Assembly (NCBI RefSeq): GCF_000236705.1
Contig: NC_016599.1
Location: 1,426,001-1,490,000, forward strand
Source: Owenweeksia hongkongensis DSM 17368
GTDB taxonomy: Bacteria; Bacteroidota; Bacteroidia; Flavobacteriales; Schleiferiaceae
Reading direction: 5' to 3'
Length of the DNA stretch: 64,000 nt
Part shown: one piece after another, positions 1-9,009 of the stretch
Layout of the letters: the number at the start of each line of letters is the position of its first letter
Numbering within the stretch: position 1 is the stretch's first letter
Made by a program: the position numbers and the translations under genes
The notes under the pieces: generated by a model
The model's input: only the letters and a program-made list of their open reading frames with translations
The model's database searches: none
Told to the model about the DNA's origin: nothing

Positions 1-2251
1 TATAATTGGCCAGCACCCGTTGATTGCGAATTTCTTTTCCCTTTGCTACCATACGGGTACCAAAGGGTGTGATGTGAATAAAAGTCCCTGCATTGTTTCG
101 CCCTCTTTTGTTAAACAGGCTAGTGTCAAAAACAATATCATCTTCGCTAGTATAGCTCACACTTACGTTAGCCACCTGAGGAATGAAAGGCTTATTTACG
201 CTGTACCAAGCATTGGTTTTTCCCGCATTTTCAGTTGCATTGTCCAGCACAATACGGTTGTATGAATTATGGCCAAAGCCATTTTCAGGATGGGTTAATT
301 CAAAGCGATAAAAACCCGCCTTACTATTGATAGTGTAATTTATTTCACCGCCCATCTTTTCCTCTGTTTGAGGATAGCGAAACTCAGGTACTCCAGTAAA
401 ATTTATTTTGGACTGTGGCTTTAACTTTACCGAAGGATAACCTTCAGGCGTGCGCACATTTTCGGTTTCAAAAAGGGATTGCTTATAATTTAAAGGAATC
501 CAACTCTTATCTTTTAGAACCTCTGTATTTATTTGAAATGAATCATTCATGATTCCATCAGGATAACCATCATAATAAGTTTCTAATCCACCATATTCCT
601 TTGGAATATTTGCCCAATCTAATTGAACTGTAAGCTCTTGTATATTTTTCATGCTGAGCTCAGGTTTGCCTATCATAAGGTAACTCCCCTTTGCGGCTAT
701 CGGGCCAAACAGGTCAAAGGGTTTCCCTGGTGTCATTTTGCCTATATTATTATAAATAGCTAAGTTCTTTAGCCCTGATACTTCCGCTTTTACATTTATT
801 TTTGTCAGTTCTACTTGGTGTAAAAATGAATACAAAAAGATAGGCGCATTCTCATTGAGCTCAAATCTAAGAGCTGGTGCAAAACTACCCTTCTGTGCTT
901 GTAGGGCAGGTTTCATTTTATTGAGACGTATGCCAATAGAAAACACATTCATTTCTGGATTTCGTGCTGTATAGTTTTCTATATCTATCCAGCCCTCAGC
1001 ATTAGAGTATTGTATTTTAAAACCATTGACCAGTAGATTGGTAAAAACTGAGCTTATCGACTCTCCCTTTTTATTTGAAATCTCCTGAAGTAGCTGTGCT
1101 GCCTTATCTTGACCATTACCATGCAAATAAAAAGTAACACAAATGTTGCGATCGCCTTCCTCTAAGTGAAGCACAGGAGAATGAATGATAAAACCCAGTG
1201 TAGCCACCTCTTCATTTTTCACTGTGGCTCTTCGATAGGTTTCTTTATTAGCCCCAAATGAGTACCAGTTTCTTTCTGGATGAATAGGTTTTCCTCCGCT
1301 CATCATTTTTTGAATGGTCGCGGATGAGATTAATTCTTCACTTGTTCCACAATTTAAGTGCGGATTTTTAGCAAAAAGCAAACTCTTAAGCTCCACCAAC
1401 TTGAGGTCATTCAACTCTACCTGATGGGTGGTTTTAAAAATAACATCCGCTGGACTACCCAGAATTTTCCCCGCAGAAAAAAGTGTTCCCTCTTCCAACA
1501 CAAAAGGTTTGGCAGTAGGTAGCATTTCCAAACAAACCGAAGTTCTTACGGGCTTGCCGGATGTGTTTATTTGCTTTAGTACTTTATCATAATAAAACTT
1601 TAGGTGACGTTCAGTTATGCCATTTATTTGATTTTGTAATTTTTCTAGTAGAACGGCAAAAGCAATATACATAGCGGCATGTGGCCTATGAATATTGGTA
1701 TGAAGCAGCACCTTTTTAAGTTGCTCTTTTATAAGCTGCTGTATATTTAGCACTACTTGATAATAAGCGTTGCATACATGCAACACCTGATCGGTTTTTA
1801 CAATTTTCTCATCATCTATCCCATCTATTAAACTTCTTATGGGATCCAAAAAATCTTCCTTACCGTAGCCAATCTTTTGAAATACCTCGTCAAAACCTTG
1901 GGCTTTGAGGGTCGCAATCCAAGTCTCAATTTTTGCATCAAGCCTCTGCATCCTTTCTTTAATCTCCTTTCGCTGCGCATCTATTGTTACGTCAGTTTCC
2001 TTTATCCACAAAGCAATATCACCAAGGGGTTCGTTGAGTACAGTTACCAAAAAGAAAAGGGGATCGTTGGCTACAAATTGCTGAAAACTACCTTTTGGCT
2101 TATTTTCCAAATCATAGTATTGCACATACTCCAAGTAATTACAGATATAGGCCACGATGTCAGAAAGAGAACGGTCGTCCACCAATAGCCGATTGTGTAC
2201 AGCACTGGCGGCATCCCTGTATTTTCTAACTGTGCCAATTCTATTTTCCAT
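1..2251 (-). CDS. eCIS large baseplate wedge protein (Pvc11/Pvc12-like), 3' end outside window
   Basis: Reading the minus strand from the ATG at 2251 gives an uninterrupted frame of 750 codons that leaves the window at base 1 without a stop. The protein starts MENRIGTVRKYRDAASAV and has an N-terminal region with a YVQYYDLENKPKGSF-like segment (about residues 45-60), followed by long mixed helical and beta regions. I did not find a textbook signature. The assignment as a wedge protein (baseplate J or Pvc12 type) rests on size, the absence of a signal peptide, and position 24 bases after the gp25 gene, where PVC and Afp loci carry their two large wedge genes. In Afp/PVC loci a small PAAR-type tip gene usually sits between gp25 and the wedge; none is present here. 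It would build the baseplate ring around the spike. Which of the two wedge proteins it is remains open. Confidence 0.65.
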   Translation of the reverse strand, partial: MENRIGTVRKYRDAASAVHNRLLVDDRSLSDIVAYICNYLEYVQYYDLENKPKGSFQQFVANDPLFFLVTVLNEPLGDIALWIKETDVTIDAQRKEIKERMQRLDAKIETWIATLKAQGFDEVFQKIGYGKEDFLDPIRSLIDGIDDEKIVKTDQVLHVCNAYYQVVLNIQQLIKEQLKKVLLHTNIHRPHAAMYIAFAVLLEKLQNQINGITERHLKFYYDKVLKQINTSGKPVRTSVCLEMLPTAKPFVLEEGTLFSAGKILGSPADVIFKTTHQVELNDLKLVELKSLLFAKNPHLNCGTSEELISSATIQKMMSGGKPIHPERNWYSFGANKETYRRATVKNEEVATLGFIIHSPVLHLEEGDRNICVTFYLHGNGQDKAAQLLQEISNKKGESISSVFTNLLVNGFKIQYSNAEGWIDIENYTARNPEMNVFSIGIRLNKMKPALQAQKGSFAPALRFELNENAPIFLYSFLHQVELTKINVKAEVSGLKNLAIYNNIGKMTPGKPFDLFGPIAAKGSYLMIGKPELSMKNIQELTVQLDWANIPKEYGGLETYYDGYPDGIMNDSFQINTEVLKDKSWIPLNYKQSLFETENVRTPEGYPSVKLKPQSKINFTGVPEFRYPQTEEKMGGEINYTINSKAGFYRFELTHPENGFGHNSYNRIVLDNATENAGKTNAWYSVNKPFIPQVANVSVSYTSEDDIVFDTSLFNKRGRNNAGTFIHITPFGTRMVAKGKEIRNQRVLANY

Positions 2252-2275
2252 AATTGCAGAATGCTTATTTACCCA

Positions 2276-2710
2276 CTATTCACTCCTGAAAAGGTGCGGA
2301 ATATCTGTTCCTTCTACTTTGTAAAAAGGAAAAACCAGATTGAATCTGGAGTTGGTACTAATGACCCTATAATCAATATGCACGCTAACTACTCCATCCA
2401 GATAAGCCGTGTAATCCACCATTATTTCCAGCTCATCAATGCGCGGCTCAAATCGCAAAATGGCACTCTTTATTCTTTGTTTTAAAAAATGATGGTTTGA
2501 ACTGGAACCATCGCGAAACACAAAAGCCATCACATCGCAACCGTATTCGGGTATCATCAGCCTTTCGCCAATAGCCGTGGTGAGCAATATTTCTAATGAT
2601 TGCTCAATATCCTGAACACCTTCTGTCATCAATACACCATCAGGATTATTGAGATGAAATGTTGGCGGAAATGCCCACCCTTTTCCTAAAAAAGAATCTT
2701 TTTCTCCCAT
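2276..2710 (-). CDS. eCIS baseplate protein, gp25 family (Pvc9/Afp9-like)
   Basis: This is a 144-residue protein of the T4 gp25/TssE/Pvc9 family. Typical family features are visible: the EGVQDIEQSLEILLTT helix (about residues 30-45), the GERLMIPEYGCDV segment where the family keeps R-x-x-x-P-x-x-G, and RFEPRID near residue 87, matching the conserved 'EPR' turn. The family nucleates sheath polymerisation in the baseplate and contacts the first sheath ring. The start codon lies one base after the stop of the spike gene, so the two are translationally linked. Nothing is missing or fused. Confidence 0.93.
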   Translation of the reverse strand: MGEKDSFLGKGWAFPPTFHLNNPDGVLMTEGVQDIEQSLEILLTTAIGERLMIPEYGCDVMAFVFRDGSSSNHHFLKQRIKSAILRFEPRIDELEIMVDYTAYLDGVVSVHIDYRVISTNSRFNLVFPFYKVEGTDIPHLFRSE

Positions 2711-2711
2711 G

Positions 2712-4493
2712 TCAATTTATTGAAACCATTGCTCCTTTTACCGTCATTTGACCACTGCTACTCACTTCGCACTGTGCCTCTCCACTCACTTTTACATCCA
2801 CGTCACCTTTTACCTCTACCGAGGTTGACTTTATCTCCACAGAACTGTCACCTTTTGCGGATATCGTAGCGCCATTTATTGTAATATCCTCTGCCGCTTT
2901 TATTGAAAGACTGCTTTTGCTTTCTATGGTAATGCCACTTTCACTCATGCTTATACTGTTCTCACTTTGATCAGTAATTGTAATTTCCTTTGCATCATCA
3001 CTTATTACCACATTATTCTTGGCAGGTGTTTCAATGGTGATAACCTTTTTATCATCATCAAAAGTGAATTTCAGCTGGTTTTTTGTGGTAATAGTTTTGA
3101 GGGTATTTTTATCATCTGGTGTATTGGGCGCTACATTTTTGCTACTGAAAAGACTCCCTAATATTATTGGATAACTCGGATCCTGAGCCATAAACCCAAG
3201 CACTACTTCGTCTCCTATTTCGGGCATAAACTGGGCTCCAAATGTATTACCCGCATAAAAGCTAGAAAGCCTGGCCCAAACTGCTTCTGCTTCACCTCCT
3301 AGAATTGGCACGGTTACCTGTACCCGAAATTCATTATCCGGATCTTCATCAATCTTTTTTACTACACCGGTTTGCAATCCTTTCACATCTGGCGTAAGTC
3401 CAGCTGCACCAAGTGCGGAAATATTATGTGTTTCTGAAAACCAATTTGGCGCAAGCCCCATCTCAACTTCTGTAAGCCACCGCCCATCCTGTACATGGTG
3501 GTTTACTCCACTTACAAATGCATTTCCGTTGAAACGGTCACTTAGGCCATTGAGCTTTATAAGCGAATTGACTTTGGCCTTTGGTGAGCCCTGAAAACGT
3601 AAGGTGCCTCTGAATCGTGACAAACGCGATTTTAACAATGCTGCATTAGACCACACTTTCAAGCCATCTTGAGCAATTCCGGCAGCGGTAAGCAAACCTG
3701 CTGACCCTACGGATAATACATCCGCCATTTTCTTTCCGCTTAGATTTCCCTGATCATTTACACCAGGTTCACTCGAGTCGCCACTTACCATTGCTTGGGT
3801 ACTCATATCCCAAGAGCCAGCAGTTATGTCCGAATATTGAAACGTTGCATCCAATTCGCCATCAAACTCAATAATGTCATATCCATAAGTGACGGACAAA
3901 GTTGGTAATCCACTTAGATCCGGAGAATTCACTTCTAGTTTATTGTTATTTGTGTTTACCAAAAGCCCATTGGCCTCAGCTCTCGATACTATAAAATCCC
4001 ATTCTGTGCAGTTGTATTGTACCACTTCCTTTTGCTCTAACATGGTAGATTCTACATCGCTGCTCAGGCCGGCATCGCCAATTATTTTAGCAATTATATC
4101 GCTATCCTTTTGCTTAACATATACCATGTTTTTCCTCACAAGAGTAAGTTTTTGAGCTTTGTCTCTACAACTCACCACCAGCACCGATCCACTGCTGCTT
4201 ACACGCAAAGTTTGTTTTACTACCACTCCTTTATATACCGAATCATTTTTGCTGTCATAGCCTAATTTTATTTCTATTTCAGCACCAGGAACAAAGGTTT
4301 TAGATTCGGCTATTTCAAAATTTTGCTCAGCCGGATTTCCATCAAAAAGCTCTATTTCAGCTTCAGCAATTCTGTTCACCTTTTGGCGAATATTGATTTC
4401 GCTCACCTGATAGGCATCAGGTATTTCTTGGCCATCTGAAGTAATTATAAAAGAGGTAAGACTGATATCATCAGCTAGAGGTGAGTTAGCCAT
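2712..4493 (-). CDS. eCIS central spike protein, VgrG-like gp27-gp5 fusion (Pvc8/Afp8-like)
   Basis: This 593-residue spike protein has an N-terminal gp27-like part (residues 1 to about 350, starting MANSPLADDISLTSFIITSD). A gp5-type OB fold follows (about 370-470), containing VWARLSSFYAGNTFGAQFMPEIGDEVVLGF, a strong VgrG hallmark that I split here as VWARLSS...FMPEIGDEVVLGF. The C-terminal 120 residues are a regular Val/Ile/Ser beta pattern ending KGAMVSIN, which fits the triple-stranded beta-helix of the needle. Three copies would form the puncturing spike on the tube. No cargo or enzymatic extension is fused at the C-terminus. It sits between the LysM protein and gp25, the usual Pvc7-8-9 order. 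Confidence 0.93.
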   Translation of the reverse strand: MANSPLADDISLTSFIITSDGQEIPDAYQVSEINIRQKVNRIAEAEIELFDGNPAEQNFEIAESKTFVPGAEIEIKLGYDSKNDSVYKGVVVKQTLRVSSSGSVLVVSCRDKAQKLTLVRKNMVYVKQKDSDIIAKIIGDAGLSSDVESTMLEQKEVVQYNCTEWDFIVSRAEANGLLVNTNNNKLEVNSPDLSGLPTLSVTYGYDIIEFDGELDATFQYSDITAGSWDMSTQAMVSGDSSEPGVNDQGNLSGKKMADVLSVGSAGLLTAAGIAQDGLKVWSNAALLKSRLSRFRGTLRFQGSPKAKVNSLIKLNGLSDRFNGNAFVSGVNHHVQDGRWLTEVEMGLAPNWFSETHNISALGAAGLTPDVKGLQTGVVKKIDEDPDNEFRVQVTVPILGGEAEAVWARLSSFYAGNTFGAQFMPEIGDEVVLGFMAQDPSYPIILGSLFSSKNVAPNTPDDKNTLKTITTKNQLKFTFDDDKKVITIETPAKNNVVISDDAKEITITDQSENSISMSESGITIESKSSLSIKAAEDITINGATISAKGDSSVEIKSTSVEVKGDVDVKVSGEAQCEVSSSGQMTVKGAMVSIN

Positions 4494-4498
4494 TGGTT

Positions 4499-5152
4499 TT
4501 ATTTTATGGGTGGTATATGAATAATTGTTCCCGGTTCCAGGTGCCTAAAGTTTACTAGCTTATTGAAGCTTGCCACCTCCATATAATAGCTCGCATCACC
4601 ATAAATTTCTTTACAAATAAGAGGAAGCTTGTCACCTGCTTTTATTAGCACCGCGTGGGTAAGATCTGGCGATTGATTGCCTTGTAACCTGGCAATTTCC
4701 TCACTGTCCAAAGCTTCTTCAAATTGCACTGAAGCCACTGCCCGTAGAGGTGTGCCATCACTTTTAAACAAATTATAATTAACACTCATAGAGGTGAGCT
4801 TGCACCTAAATTGCAGGCTGCTCCATGATACTATCAAAAAATTAGGTTGATGAATGGCACCGTTATATAACAGGCATACTTTTTTAAATTTATCCAGTTG
4901 ATCGGTAATCGGTTCACTACTGCCATTTATCACTCCAGTAGAGTCAAAATGAATATCAAAAGAAACAGTCTCTGGAGCAATCCCTTTAAAGTCCAGCGTT
5001 TTACCAGCCATTCCCGTGCCCCCTTCTTTATTGTACTCTATGCCATAGTTACTTTTGTAGGATGATGGGTTTATTTTTACGGTACAACTTCCTACTTCGC
5101 TAGAGTATTTTTCGGTTTTATAGGCTTTTATGGTTAATTTTTTTCCTGGCAT
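4499..5152 (-). CDS. eCIS LysM-containing baseplate hub protein (Pvc7/Afp7-like, gp53)
   Basis: This 217-residue protein matches the Pvc7/Afp7 family in plan. An N-terminal beta domain (KKLTIKAYKTEKYSSEVGSC) is followed by a C-terminal LysM motif, residues about 167-217, with AGDKLPLICKEIYGDASYY and a closing EPGTIIHIPP. In the family this protein links tube and spike to the baseplate; its LysM domain is structural rather than proof of peptidoglycan binding. The start is 2 bases upstream of the DUF5908 stop, giving a tight overlap-free junction with the next gene. Length is normal for the family. Confidence 0.9.
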   Translation of the reverse strand: MPGKKLTIKAYKTEKYSSEVGSCTVKINPSSYKSNYGIEYNKEGGTGMAGKTLDFKGIAPETVSFDIHFDSTGVINGSSEPITDQLDKFKKVCLLYNGAIHQPNFLIVSWSSLQFRCKLTSMSVNYNLFKSDGTPLRAVASVQFEEALDSEEIARLQGNQSPDLTHAVLIKAGDKLPLICKEIYGDASYYMEVASFNKLVNFRHLEPGTIIHIPPIK

Positions 5153-5153
5153 T

Positions 5154-5312
5154 TTATCGATCTAGTCGGTGGTTGAGCTGCTTTTTTATTTCACGATTAC
5201 AATCCCTCAAAATCTCTTTTTTGATTTTCTCAATATCTAAAGCATTCACTTTGGGTGCTGTCACATCATCTACCCGAACTTTTATCAGTAGTTCTCTTAT
5301 TTCTATGGGCAT
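5154..5312 (-). CDS. Small eCIS protein, DUF5908 family (Pvc6/Afp6 position)
   Basis: This short gene (52 residues) was found by reading the gap between the second tube gene and the LysM gene. It starts ATG at 5312, two bases after the tube stop, and ends TAA at 5154. The product begins MPIEIRELLIKVRVDD and ends in a basic helix, EIKKQLNHRLDR. A short beta stretch plus a helix rich in Glu/Lys/Arg starting 'MPIEIREL' is the pattern of DUF5908, a small family found in Bacteroidota contractile injection loci. Its position equals Afp6/Pvc6. The biochemical role is not known; a chaperone or adaptor for the tube-baseplate junction is conjecture. Confidence 0.85.
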   Translation of the reverse strand: MPIEIRELLIKVRVDDVTAPKVNALDIEKIKKEILRDCNREIKKQLNHRLDR

Positions 5313-5314
5313 AG

Positions 5315-5773
5315 CTATAGTACGGTAAAGTAGTTATAGGCAAACTCTAAGCTTTCAATGGCTACCTCATTTTTCATAGAGTCAAATTCAGAGATAGACC
5401 ATTTTACAGGCCAAGCATTAGCAAAACTCCATGACTTAATCGGAGCCCGCTTCTCGCTAAGCAGCATTACCATAATTATTTTAGGCTTTATGGGCTGCTC
5501 CAATCCACCGCCAATGGAGTCTTGGCACCATTGAAACAACTCTGACTTTTTAGTCACCAAACCTCGTTTAAGCACCAAATTGGAGAACTTTGCAGTGGTG
5601 GGCACCCGATGTTTAAAATCGTTTACGCCACCTTCTGCAATTTCCTCTACCCCCATTTCCATAGAAATGCCCGATACCTCTTTAAAGGAAGCCTCTGCTT
5701 GACCAGAGATTCCTTGAAAACTTAGCTTAAAATAAAAAGATACCGGAGGGTAATATTCCTTGGGCTTAGCCAT
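5315..5773 (-). CDS. eCIS inner tube protein 2, T4 gp19 family (Pvc5/Afp5-like)
   Basis: This is a 152-residue gp19/Hcp-like tube protein. It shows the family's opening pattern (YYPPVSFYFKLSF), the central FKEVSGI motif near residue 31 and the late WSFANAWPVKW motif near residue 115, all shared with the neighbouring tube gene. It is diverged from that copy, especially in GGVNDFKHRVPTTAKFSN. In Afp and PVC the major tube protein is accompanied by a second variant that forms the first ring(s) at the spike; being nearest the baseplate genes, this copy is the candidate. Its start codon overlaps the end of tube gene 1 by 8 bases. Confidence 0.92.
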   Translation of the reverse strand: MAKPKEYYPPVSFYFKLSFQGISGQAEASFKEVSGISMEMGVEEIAEGGVNDFKHRVPTTAKFSNLVLKRGLVTKKSELFQWCQDSIGGGLEQPIKPKIIMVMLLSEKRAPIKSWSFANAWPVKWSISEFDSMKNEVAIESLEFAYNYFTVL

Positions 5774-6227
5774 TTGCTATGGTGAGTCCTTCATGGGCAA
5801 GCTCCAGTGTTTCCACCGCTACCTCATTGGCATCCGATTTCATATCGGCACCTGTAATTTTGGTAGGCCAAGCATTGGCAAGTGTCCACGTCATGGTAGG
5901 GTTTGCTCCTTCGTCCAATAGCTGTATGGTCACCGTTTCCCTTTTTATGATATTCATTTTAATGCCCTCGTACCATTTAAAGAAATTGTTGTCTTTTACA
6001 AACACCCCTTTCTTAAGGGTTACGTTTCCGCTTTTTACAATACCTGGCATTTTTATGGTACTAAACACAGTACTATCACCATGCCTGTACTCTATTGGTT
6101 GGGCTTCAGTATCCAAGCCAGATACTTCTTGAAATGAAACCGTATTATCCTGCGACCCTAAGCTCACTTTAAAGTAAAACTTGGGAAGCGGCCATGTGGC
6201 GCCTTGTGCTGATCCGTCATCTGCCAT
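5766..6227 (-). CDS. eCIS inner tube protein 1, T4 gp19 family (Pvc1-like)
   Basis: This 153-residue tube protein carries the gp19 family pattern: PLPKFYFKVSLGSQ at the N-terminus, FQEVSGLDTEAQPIEYRHG near residues 32-50 and WTLANAWPTKI near residue 115, ending with EVAVETLELAHEG. It probably stacks as hexameric rings forming the main tube inside the sheath. The gene follows the sheath gene after 36 bases, which reverses the Afp order (tube, then sheath). It is likely the major tube subunit because it lies beside the sheath gene. Confidence 0.93.
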   Translation of the reverse strand: MADDGSAQGATWPLPKFYFKVSLGSQDNTVSFQEVSGLDTEAQPIEYRHGDSTVFSTIKMPGIVKSGNVTLKKGVFVKDNNFFKWYEGIKMNIIKRETVTIQLLDEGANPTMTWTLANAWPTKITGADMKSDANEVAVETLELAHEGLTIANG

Positions 6228-6263
6228 AATTATATTCTTTTTATAGTATTAAAATTTGGTTGA

Positions 6264-7967
6264 TTATGCTTTTTGCATTTCCTGTTGGAAAGTGATTTCA
6301 ATAAATTCAGCTGGCCTTGAAACTGCCACTTTTACTGATACTCTCATGATTCCATTCAATACATCGTCACCTGTCATGGTACTACCCAGTCCCACATTTA
6401 CAGAAAATGCATCTGCCGGAGTAGGCCCTACAAGACCGCCTTGTTTCCAAAAATTAATGAGGAAATTGCTGATCATGCTCTTTACATTCACCCAGGTACT
6501 GCCATCATTTGGTGCAAATACATAAGCTTTAGCCGCCTCTTTTACCGACTGCTCTAGGTAAATTAAAGTTCTACGCACATTCACGTATCTCCAGTCATTT
6601 GAGTTTCCATCCAACGTGCGGGCACCCCACACTAGCACACCCCTTCCGGTAAATGCCCGGATAGCACAGACTGATTTTCCATCTAATGGCATGTTCAAAT
6701 CTTCCTGACCATGGTGGTCAATATTTATGGAAGGAGCAATCACTCCTTGCACCCCTACATTAGCCGGAGCCACCCATACCCCTTCATTATTATCCACTGC
6801 TGTGTAAATTCCCGCAATAGCGGCACTTGGCGGTATTAGGTTCAGGCTCTCACGAATATGATCCATTATCATTTTATAGGACTTACTCAAGTTCTTAAGA
6901 GTAAGATCTGCAGCTACTTTATCTGCTTCCGTGGTATCTGCGGCATCTGTTTCTGCTGTTGCAGTGCCATCGCCAGTACCTGTTGCCACCAAGTTTGAAA
7001 TAATGGACTTTAATTTATCCTCTGCTTTTGATTTGGGATTAGGCTTTCCTCCTTCCCCTTTGGGATCATCTTTCCCTGCTTTGGTAGCTGTATCAGCTAA
7101 ACCAAACTCCTTGTTAATAATAGTTTGAATAACACTTTTTGATGCATCATCCACATTATCTATAGAAACCTCCGTGGGTTGATACACAGTAGTGTGCAAC
7201 CAAGGGTAATAGGCAGCAGCATAGCTATTGTGCTTAGGTATCCCGGCACTCACATTATCTCTAAAGGCTTCTACACTTTGTATTGGATCAGTTTCTGGTT
7301 CCGAATAGCCGCCTGGAATATCAAGAATGGCCACTCGATTTGTCATTTCACCACAATGGGTAATCATAGCTTCTTGCAAGGAATACGCTCCTGCAAATCG
7401 TTGTCCTATATCTTCCGTTTCCACCCCTGCATCTAGTCCCACCGCATCAGGTATCACCAGCATGGTTGGCTCCATCTCTTTTTTGAGGTATTCAATGGCC
7501 TTGGTAAAATCATCAGATACCAAACTCGCTTCATCTGCCATATAGCTGCCAATGGTCATCACGTAGCAATCTGCACCGCCATTTTGGTAAAAAAACTTCA
7601 TAGCTGCATATAGCCTAAAGTTTACACTTTCCATGGCTACATTATAGCCATCATTATCATTTAAAATTATATCTGGCTGCGGAGCTGCTGGCGCGGGGTC
7701 AGCACCTTTATCACCTCCAGCTGTTTTATCCTCAGCTACGGCTGTTACAGAAAATTTAAAAGGTGGAGCTGTATCTCCAAAAATGGCGAGATACTCCGAT
7801 AATGAAGTGATTTTTACGGCCTTGCCGATAAGGCTCTTTCCGTTAAATGATGTTTGCGCTGTGTACCCTATAAAAGCCGGGATGGCTGTTGGAACGGGCA
7901 CCACAGAATTTCCAAAGGCATCCTGTTCTCGGATATACACCCCTGGGGTTTTCATTGCTGTTGGCAT
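6264..7967 (-). CDS. eCIS contractile sheath protein (Pvc2-like)
   Basis: This 567-residue tail sheath protein starts with the family-typical TPGVYIREQD (residues 7-16). It ends with the core region including NDWRYVNVRRTLIYLEQS (about 460-480), the most conserved segment of phage and eCIS sheaths, and a C-terminal arm, EITFQQEMQKA. Two stretches look like flexible insertions: residues 82-100 (Gly/Ala/Pro/Asp) and 293-353 (Lys/Gly/Pro then Ala/Thr/Asp), both away from the core. Only one sheath gene is present in this operon, against three in Afp and PVC; an additional copy could lie outside the window. Contraction drives the tube through the target membrane. Confidence 0.95.
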   Translation of the reverse strand: MPTAMKTPGVYIREQDAFGNSVVPVPTAIPAFIGYTAQTSFNGKSLIGKAVKITSLSEYLAIFGDTAPPFKFSVTAVAEDKTAGGDKGADPAPAAPQPDIILNDNDGYNVAMESVNFRLYAAMKFFYQNGGADCYVMTIGSYMADEASLVSDDFTKAIEYLKKEMEPTMLVIPDAVGLDAGVETEDIGQRFAGAYSLQEAMITHCGEMTNRVAILDIPGGYSEPETDPIQSVEAFRDNVSAGIPKHNSYAAAYYPWLHTTVYQPTEVSIDNVDDASKSVIQTIINKEFGLADTATKAGKDDPKGEGGKPNPKSKAEDKLKSIISNLVATGTGDGTATAETDAADTTEADKVAADLTLKNLSKSYKMIMDHIRESLNLIPPSAAIAGIYTAVDNNEGVWVAPANVGVQGVIAPSINIDHHGQEDLNMPLDGKSVCAIRAFTGRGVLVWGARTLDGNSNDWRYVNVRRTLIYLEQSVKEAAKAYVFAPNDGSTWVNVKSMISNFLINFWKQGGLVGPTPADAFSVNVGLGSTMTGDDVLNGIMRVSVKVAVSRPAEFIEITFQQEMQKA

Positions 7968-7984
7968 ATTGATTTGGTTTTAAA

Positions 7985-8998
7985 TTAAACATAAACGATT
8001 GTCGAAGCGAGCCATGAGTTTTTTGGTCCATTCTTGTATTTCACAATATTATCTACATCCGGATCTGGCAGCGTCATTTCCATTGTCTTTACACTTTTGG
8101 AAAAACCATTTAAATACGTGAGTTTAAGCTTCGGTTTTTGTTCCATTTTCAACCTTAAATCAACAGGGACTTTAGAGACAAATACTTGAGCTTTTACATC
8201 ATTAAGTATTGCCTGCAAACCTTCATCCATATAGTTATCATCATTAGAACCAATAATATTGGCTTCTATGACTTCCATATTTTGTAGTTTTCTATTAACT
8301 ATTTTATACTCTAGGTGAATTTTTTTTACATCGAAGTTTAGATTAAACTTACAAAATTTTTTACAAACATTTTCAATATTTAAATGAATAAGTACTTTAA
8401 TACCATTTATATTTCTTTCATCTGAAATATAAAAACATTCAATTTGCTTTCCATTTATTAAAAGCTCTGCAACACCTGACTCAAACCCTTGTAATGGAAA
8501 CTCAAAATATCTGTCAGCATCTTTTGGCACTTTCATCACTTTGCCTTGCAATTCACCAAAAGGTTTGATTTCAACTGTAACCTCTCCTGAGGGAAGCTTT
8601 ACTGGTAAAATCTGAGAATACTTTGATATCAATGCACTGACCAGTGCTATTGAGTTTCCCTGGTTTTGCATGGATGAAGCCTCATTATAAAATAAGATTA
8701 ATTCAGAGTCATTGGGGAACGGCACGTCTGTGTAATTGAAAAATGCGCGATCTAAAATATTCAGTGAAAAAGCTAAACTCCCAATACCTTTCGCCCCACC
8801 TTCACTATAAGTTTGTGATGCATCATCTTCATTGTATATACAAAAGGTGTTTTTCAATTTTCTACCAACCAACTTATAGTTTTTCATCTTGGTATAAGTA
8901 TTCCCTAGTTGGTGAATTTCAAACGAGCCAAATCCATCATCCCCAAAATAAGAATGATTAACATCAATTTCTATCCATTTATTAAATACCACATTCAT
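7985..8998 (-). CDS. Unrecognised 337-residue protein within the eCIS operon
   Basis: The protein (start MNVVFNKWIEIDVNHSYFGD) has no signal peptide and no membrane helix, and its alternating hydrophobic pattern suggests mostly beta structure. I recognise no domain or catalytic motif. It sits between the cap gene (11 bases upstream) and the sheath gene (17 bases downstream), so it is almost certainly cotranscribed with them. Its base composition is more AT-rich than the sheath gene. Possible roles are a sheath-cap adaptor, an assembly factor or a system-specific structural part, but the sequence does not decide between them. Confidence 0.8.
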   Translation of the reverse strand: MNVVFNKWIEIDVNHSYFGDDGFGSFEIHQLGNTYTKMKNYKLVGRKLKNTFCIYNEDDASQTYSEGGAKGIGSLAFSLNILDRAFFNYTDVPFPNDSELILFYNEASSMQNQGNSIALVSALISKYSQILPVKLPSGEVTVEIKPFGELQGKVMKVPKDADRYFEFPLQGFESGVAELLINGKQIECFYISDERNINGIKVLIHLNIENVCKKFCKFNLNFDVKKIHLEYKIVNRKLQNMEVIEANIIGSNDDNYMDEGLQAILNDVKAQVFVSKVPVDLRLKMEQKPKLKLTYLNGFSKSVKTMEMTLPDPDVDNIVKYKNGPKNSWLASTIVYV

Positions 8999-9009
8999 AG
9001 TAAAATACC

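Noticed and set aside
20-265. Plus-strand ORF at the left edge
   Set aside because: It lies entirely opposite the continuous 750-codon wedge-protein frame and shows no protein-like pattern.
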